Assembly: GCA_946480605.1 (NCBI GenBank)
Contig: CAMLKW010000083.1
Location: 1 to 16,953 of the forward strand
Direction: 5' to 3'
Source: an uncultured Roseateles sp.
GTDB taxonomy: Bacteria; Pseudomonadota; Gammaproteobacteria; Burkholderiales; Burkholderiaceae
DNA: 16,953 nucleotides
In this document: piece by piece, positions 14,148 to 16,953 of the stretch
Layout of the letters: each line of letters begins with the position of its first letter
Position numbering within the stretch: position 1 is the first letter of the stretch
Program-made: the position numbers and the translations under genes
Notes under the pieces: generated by a model
What the model was told of the DNA's origin: nothing
The model's database searches: none
The model's input: the letters and a program-made list of their open reading frames with translations, nothing else

Positions 14148-15302
14148 TCAGGCAGTCGGGTAGGTTCCGGGGACCAGGATCTCGCGCGTCACATTCGTCA
14201 GCTGCGTGTGGCCGCAGAAGGCCATGGACACGTCCAGCTCCTTGTGCAGCATCTGCAGCATCTTGGTGACGCCGGCCTCGCCCATGGCGCCCAGGCCGTA
14301 GACCATGGCGCGGCCCACCATCGTGCCCTTGGCGCCCAGCGCCCAGGCCTTCAGCACGTCCTGACCCGAGCGGATGCCGCCGTCCATCCAGACCTCGATC
14401 TGCGAGCCCACCTCGGCCACGATGGCCGGCAGCGCATGGATGCTGCTGGGCGCGCCGTCCAGCTGCCGGCCGCCGTGGTTGCTGACGACGATGGCGTCGG
14501 CGCCGGCCTGCACGGCCAGCTTGGCATCCTCGACTTCCATGATGCCCTTCAGGATCAGCTTGCCGCCCCACTGCTCCTTGACCCAGGCGATGTCCGCCCA
14601 GGACAGGCGCGGGTCGAACTGCTCGTTGGTCCAGGCCGACAGCGAGCGCATGTCGCTGACGCCCTTCACATGGCCCACGAGGTTGCGGAAGGTGTGGCGC
14701 TTTGTGCCCGCCATGCCCAGCACCCAGCGCGGCTTGGTGGCCAGGTTGATGAGGTTGGCGAGCGTGGGCCGCGGCGGCGCGGTCAGGCCGTTCTTCAGGT
14801 CCTTGTGGCGCTGGCCGATCACCTGCAGGTCCAGCGTCAGCACCAGCGCGCTGCAGCGGGCCGCGCGGGCGCGCTCGATCATGCGGGCCATGGCCTCGCG
14901 GTCGCGCATCATGTAGAGCTGGAACCAGAACGGCGCCGAGGTGTTCTCGGCGATGTCCTCGATGGAGCAGATGCTCATCGTCGACAGCGTGAACGGGATG
15001 CCGAACTTCTCGGCCGCGCGGGCGGCGTGGATCTCGCCGTCGGCATGCTGCATGCCGGTCAGGCCCACCGGCGCAATGGCCACGGGCATCTTGGCGTCGA
15101 TGCCGATCATCTTCACCGCGGTGCTGCGGCCTTCCATGTTCACCGCCACGCGCTGGCGCAGCTTGATGGCCTGGAAGTCGGTCTCGTTGGCGCGGTAGGT
15201 GGTCTCGGTCCAGGAGCCGGAGTCGGCGTAGTCGTAGAACATGCGCGGCACGCGCTTCTCGGCGAGTTGACGCAGGTCTTCGACGCAGGTGATGACGGGC
15301 AT
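14148..15302 (-). CDS. lldD: FMN-dependent L-lactate dehydrogenase / alpha-hydroxy-acid dehydrogenase
   Basis: This 384-residue (beta/alpha)8-barrel flavoprotein oxidises L-lactate to pyruvate and passes electrons to the quinone pool at the inner membrane. The ATG at 15302 gives the usual LldD N-terminus (MPVITCVEDLRQLAEKRVPR, then FYDYADSGSW). A GTG 51 bp upstream is rejected. Diagnostic segments include PVAIAPVGLTGMQHADGE and FWFQLYMMRDRE. VIGQRHKDLKNG lies between them. The catalytic SNHGGRQLDG follows (His276, Arg279; E. coli LldD uses His275), and then FMN-phosphate-binding DGGIRSGQDVLKA and GRAMVYGLGAMGEAG. The length matches E. coli LldD closely. The exact hydroxy-acid substrate cannot be fixed by motif. 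It ends 2 bp from the convergent lipoprotein stop. No ribosome site is evident. Confidence 0.9.
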   Translation of the reverse strand: MPVITCVEDLRQLAEKRVPRMFYDYADSGSWTETTYRANETDFQAIKLRQRVAVNMEGRSTAVKMIGIDAKMPVAIAPVGLTGMQHADGEIHAARAAEKFGIPFTLSTMSICSIEDIAENTSAPFWFQLYMMRDREAMARMIERARAARCSALVLTLDLQVIGQRHKDLKNGLTAPPRPTLANLINLATKPRWVLGMAGTKRHTFRNLVGHVKGVSDMRSLSAWTNEQFDPRLSWADIAWVKEQWGGKLILKGIMEVEDAKLAVQAGADAIVVSNHGGRQLDGAPSSIHALPAIVAEVGSQIEVWMDGGIRSGQDVLKAWALGAKGTMVGRAMVYGLGAMGEAGVTKMLQMLHKELDVSMAFCGHTQLTNVTREILVPGTYPTA

Positions 15303-15347
15303 GGCAGGGCAGGGTTGGGCGTGCAGCGGTGGATTCTCGGCTGCATC

Positions 15348-15362
15348 GGCCACGCCGTGGCC
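15348..15362. promoter_or_regulatory. 15-nt palindrome upstream of lldD
   Basis: GGCCACG and CGTGGCC surround one central C, 46 bp before the lldD ATG on the minus strand, within the 114-bp gap to the Sel1-repeat gene. It could be an operator, but it does not resemble the AT-rich LldR site, and GC-rich palindromes of this size can occur by chance. Confidence 0.2.
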
Positions 15363-15416
15363 CTGGGCCGCGAGTTCTCAGCCCCTTGAGTGTTTGCGTC
15401 CGGGCGGCGTGCCGGC

Positions 15417-16172
15417 TCAGAAGTCCAGCGTCGTCGGTCCGGCGTCGCGCGACGGGGGGCGCAGGTACTGGCCCAGCGTGCCGGCCACGGCCACGACGAC
15501 GCCGGCCGCCAGCTGCCCGGCCTGGCGCCAGCGCCGCGGCGGCGGCTCACGGCGCGGCCGGGCCTGCGTGGCCGCGTGCACCAGCGCCAGCTCCTGCTGG
15601 CGCTCGTTCAGCAGGTAGACCAGCCGGTGCGGGTCGGCAAAGCGCACGGACAGCGCGCGCACGGCCTTCAGCTCGCGCCGTTGCACGCGCACGCCCTGCG
15701 GCCGCAGCGCGCAGCCCAGCGTGCGGCTGCGCAGGTACAGCGCCTTGGCGGCCAGCCGGTCGGGCAGGCAGCCCACGCCGGCGAACAGGCAGCTGGCCAG
15801 GTTGAAGCAGGCCTCGGCATGGCCCAGCGCGGCGGCGGCCACATAGGCCTGCAGGCCGCGGTCCTCGTCGGTGGGCCCGCCGCGGCCGATCAGCAGCACG
15901 CGGCCCAGCTGGAAGTGGCCGATGGCGCTGCCGTTCGCGGCGGCGCGCTCCAGCAGCGCGCGCGCCTGCACCGGGTCGGCGGGCAGGCCCAGGCCTTCGA
16001 GGTGGCACAGGCCCAGCATCGCGACGCCGTCGTGGTCGCCGGTCTCGGCGGCGGCGCGGAACCAGCCGGCCGCGCGCCGGTAGTCCGGCGGCGTGGCGTG
16101 GAACAGCGCCAGCCCCTGCTGCAGGGGCGGGACCGCGATGGGCATGCCGGGGGGCGGGGCTCGGTGATGCAT
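15417..16172 (-). CDS. Sel1-like repeat protein with a C-terminal membrane segment
   Basis: This 251-residue protein is built from about four Sel1-type helical repeats of roughly 36 residues in its N-terminal half. They include AGWFRAAAETGDHDGVAMLG, then ALLERAAANGSAIGHFQLGR, then AYVAAAALGHAEACFNLAS, then KALYLRSRTLG. Such repeats mediate protein-protein contacts. No signal peptide is present. A basic linker (RPRREPPPRRWR) precedes a single hydrophobic stretch at about residues 220-237 (QLAAGVVVAVAGTLGQYL), suggesting a tail-anchored inner-membrane protein with its repeats in the cytoplasm. The ATG at 16172 is chosen. ATG 16145 is a close alternative, and the open frame further upstream (to 16322) crosses into the kelch gene. 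The function is unknown. A near-perfect palindrome lies 47 bp upstream. Confidence 0.8.
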   Translation of the reverse strand: MHHRAPPPGMPIAVPPLQQGLALFHATPPDYRRAAGWFRAAAETGDHDGVAMLGLCHLEGLGLPADPVQARALLERAAANGSAIGHFQLGRVLLIGRGGPTDEDRGLQAYVAAAALGHAEACFNLASCLFAGVGCLPDRLAAKALYLRSRTLGCALRPQGVRVQRRELKAVRALSVRFADPHRLVYLLNERQQELALVHAATQARPRREPPPRRWRQAGQLAAGVVVAVAGTLGQYLRPPSRDAGPTTLDF

Positions 16173-16218
16173 GGAGCCCGGATTGTTGTGGCGGCCCGCG
16201 CCACGACCCGGCCCGCAG

Positions 16219-16236
16219 TCGTGAGAAATCTCACGA
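16219..16236. promoter_or_regulatory. Palindromic operator-like site between the kelch and Sel1 genes
   Basis: TCGTGAGAAATCTCACGA has perfect 8-bp arms around a central AA. It lies in the 85-bp gap, 47 bp before the Sel1-gene ATG and 22 bp after the kelch stop (both minus strand). It has no T run, so it is not an intrinsic terminator. Its symmetry and short spacer are typical of a dimeric-repressor site; the cognate regulator is not evident. Confidence 0.45.
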
Positions 16237-16257
16237 AGCGCCGGCGGGCGGCCGTTG

Positions 16258-16953
16258 TCAGCGGCGCGCCACCTGCCAGGCGCGTGCCGTCGGCACGATG
16301 CGCGGGTCGTAGCCGCCGGCAATCAGCGCGCGGCCGTCGGGCAGCGCGGTCGCGGTGCTGAACGACAGCTCGTCGCCGATGGCGCCGCGCAGCGTCGCGA
16401 AGGCCGGCGTGCCGGGCGTCCACACCTCCACATCGTTGGCATTGCCGGCGATCAGCACGTCGCCACTGGCCAGCACGGCGGCCGCGGCGGCGATCTTGTA
16501 GCGCGGGTGGGCCAGCGCCGGGCCGGGCTCGAAGCGGCCGGTGGCCGGATCCCAGATCTCGGTGCTGGCCAGGCGGCGCCCTTCCTCGCAGTTGGGAGAG
16601 CCGGCGATGACCATCACGCGGCCGTCCTGCAGTGCCAGCGCGGCCAGCTTGCAGCGCGGCTCGCGCAGCGATCCGGTGGGCGTGAAGCGGCCGCTGGCCG
16701 GGTCGTAGATCTCGGCGCTGGCCGTGGCCCGGTGGCGGCCCACCAGCCCGCCCACCAGCAGCACGCGGCCGTCGCGCAGGCGCGCGGCGCCATGGTGAGC
16801 GCGCGGGCTTTGCATCGCGCCGGCCGGGGCGAAGCGGCCGGTGGCCGGGTCGAACAGCTCCGCCGCGGCCGTGGGCTGGTTGGTGCGCTGCGCGCCGCCG
16901 GCGATCAGCACGCGGCCGTCGGCCAGCGGCGTGGCGGTGCCGTCCATGCGCGG
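16258..16953 (-). CDS. Kelch-repeat protein, C-terminal part (cut by window edge)
   Basis: At least 231 residues, with the frame open through the right edge. The internal ATG at 16947 is preceded by in-frame Pro-Arg codons that fit the repeat, so it is probably not the start. The sequence shows about five beta-propeller blades with the pattern DGRVLIAGG, then AELFDPATGRFAPAG, with matching segments DGRVLLVGG/AEIYDPASGRFTPTG, DGRVMVIAG/TEIWDPATGRFEPG and GDVLIAGN. The last blade, DGRALIAGGYDPR, runs to the stop. The DNA repeats too: related GAAGCGGCCGxTGGCCG blocks lie near 16533, 16685 and 16832. Kelch propellers bind partners or act as secreted oxidase scaffolds; the missing N-terminus would decide. 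It is upstream of the Sel1-repeat gene on the same strand. Confidence 0.88.
   Translation of the reverse strand, partial: PRMDGTATPLADGRVLIAGGAQRTNQPTAAAELFDPATGRFAPAGAMQSPRAHHGAARLRDGRVLLVGGLVGRHRATASAEIYDPASGRFTPTGSLREPRCKLAALALQDGRVMVIAGSPNCEEGRRLASTEIWDPATGRFEPGPALAHPRYKIAAAAAVLASGDVLIAGNANDVEVWTPGTPAFATLRGAIGDELSFSTATALPDGRALIAGGYDPRIVPTARAWQVARR

Noticed and set aside
15348..15362. Palindrome before lldD as an LldR operator
   Set aside because: The known LldR-type site is AT-rich with a different sequence. This GC-rich palindrome is within chance expectation, so it is listed only at low confidence.
14208..15389. 393-codon plus-strand frame opposite lldD
   Set aside because: lldD shows every catalytic motif on the minus strand; the plus-strand product has no domain.
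1..16953. tRNA, rRNA, CRISPR array, insertion sequence or phage attachment site
   Set aside because: No cloverleaf-like segment, regularly spaced repeat array, transposase/integrase frame or terminal inverted repeats could be found. The repeated blocks near 16533-16850 are coding kelch repeats.

Overview
The window is about 17 kb of GC-rich DNA with strong G/C third-position bias. It looks like the chromosome of a Burkholderiales-type betaproteobacterium (Roseateles/Mitsuaria/Rubrivivax-like). This placement is an inference from base composition, the dCTP deaminase tail, the LldD type, and the mix of SIP/MarR, YnfA and YceI genes; no rRNA or tRNA gene is present to anchor it. I see no insertion sequence, prophage, integrase, CRISPR array or replication origin. 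Coding density is very high: there is no gap over 200 bp, and I support 17 main protein genes (two cut by the window edges) plus one 15-codon leader ORF.

Layout. Positions 1-637 hold the 3' end of dcd (dCTP deaminase), a short hairpin terminator and a small unknown ORF. Positions 741-2927 encode an exported S46 dipeptidyl-peptidase whose specificity-determining residue is Gly (DPP7 type). A 183-bp gap follows, with a good terminator and a cluster of three hairpins resembling a REP-type element, then a minus-strand periplasmic YceI protein. Positions 3790-6805 form a tight plus-strand operon. It encodes a phosphodiester-glycosidase (NAGPA-domain) lipoprotein, a lipoprotein with a divergent YkuD-like C-terminal domain and a secreted DUF1566 protein, joined by ATGA stop/start overlaps, then the four-helix membrane protein YnfA. 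An anchored, cysteine-containing unknown protein lies tail-to-tail with ynfA and overlaps it.

Positions 8059-14145 alternate in strand. They hold an exported pectinesterase (CE8) with its catalytic residues present, a MarR regulator divergent from a siderophore-interacting FAD reductase, an exported DUF2785 protein, and an 888-residue lipoprotein. The lipoprotein has an InlB-type B-repeat, a pectinesterase-like beta-helix that has lost most catalytic residues, Ig-like segments and a jelly-roll-like C-terminus. Positions 14148-16953 are three minus-strand genes: FMN-dependent L-lactate dehydrogenase (lldD), a tail-anchored Sel1-repeat protein and the C-terminal part of a Kelch-repeat protein.

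Functional reading. Most products are exported or envelope-associated: peptidase, YceI, NAGPA/YkuD/DUF1566, pectinesterase, beta-helix lipoprotein and DUF2785. With LldD and the ferric-siderophore reductase, this suits a plant- or soil-associated heterotroph that uses peptides, pectin and lactate. The points most worth a second look are the ATGA-coupled envelope operon, the catalytically degenerate pectinesterase-like lipoprotein behind a 15-codon coupled leader ORF, and the paired 31-bp-spaced operators between marR and the SIP gene. Four of five convergent gene pairs have 6 bp or less (or an overlap) between stop codons.
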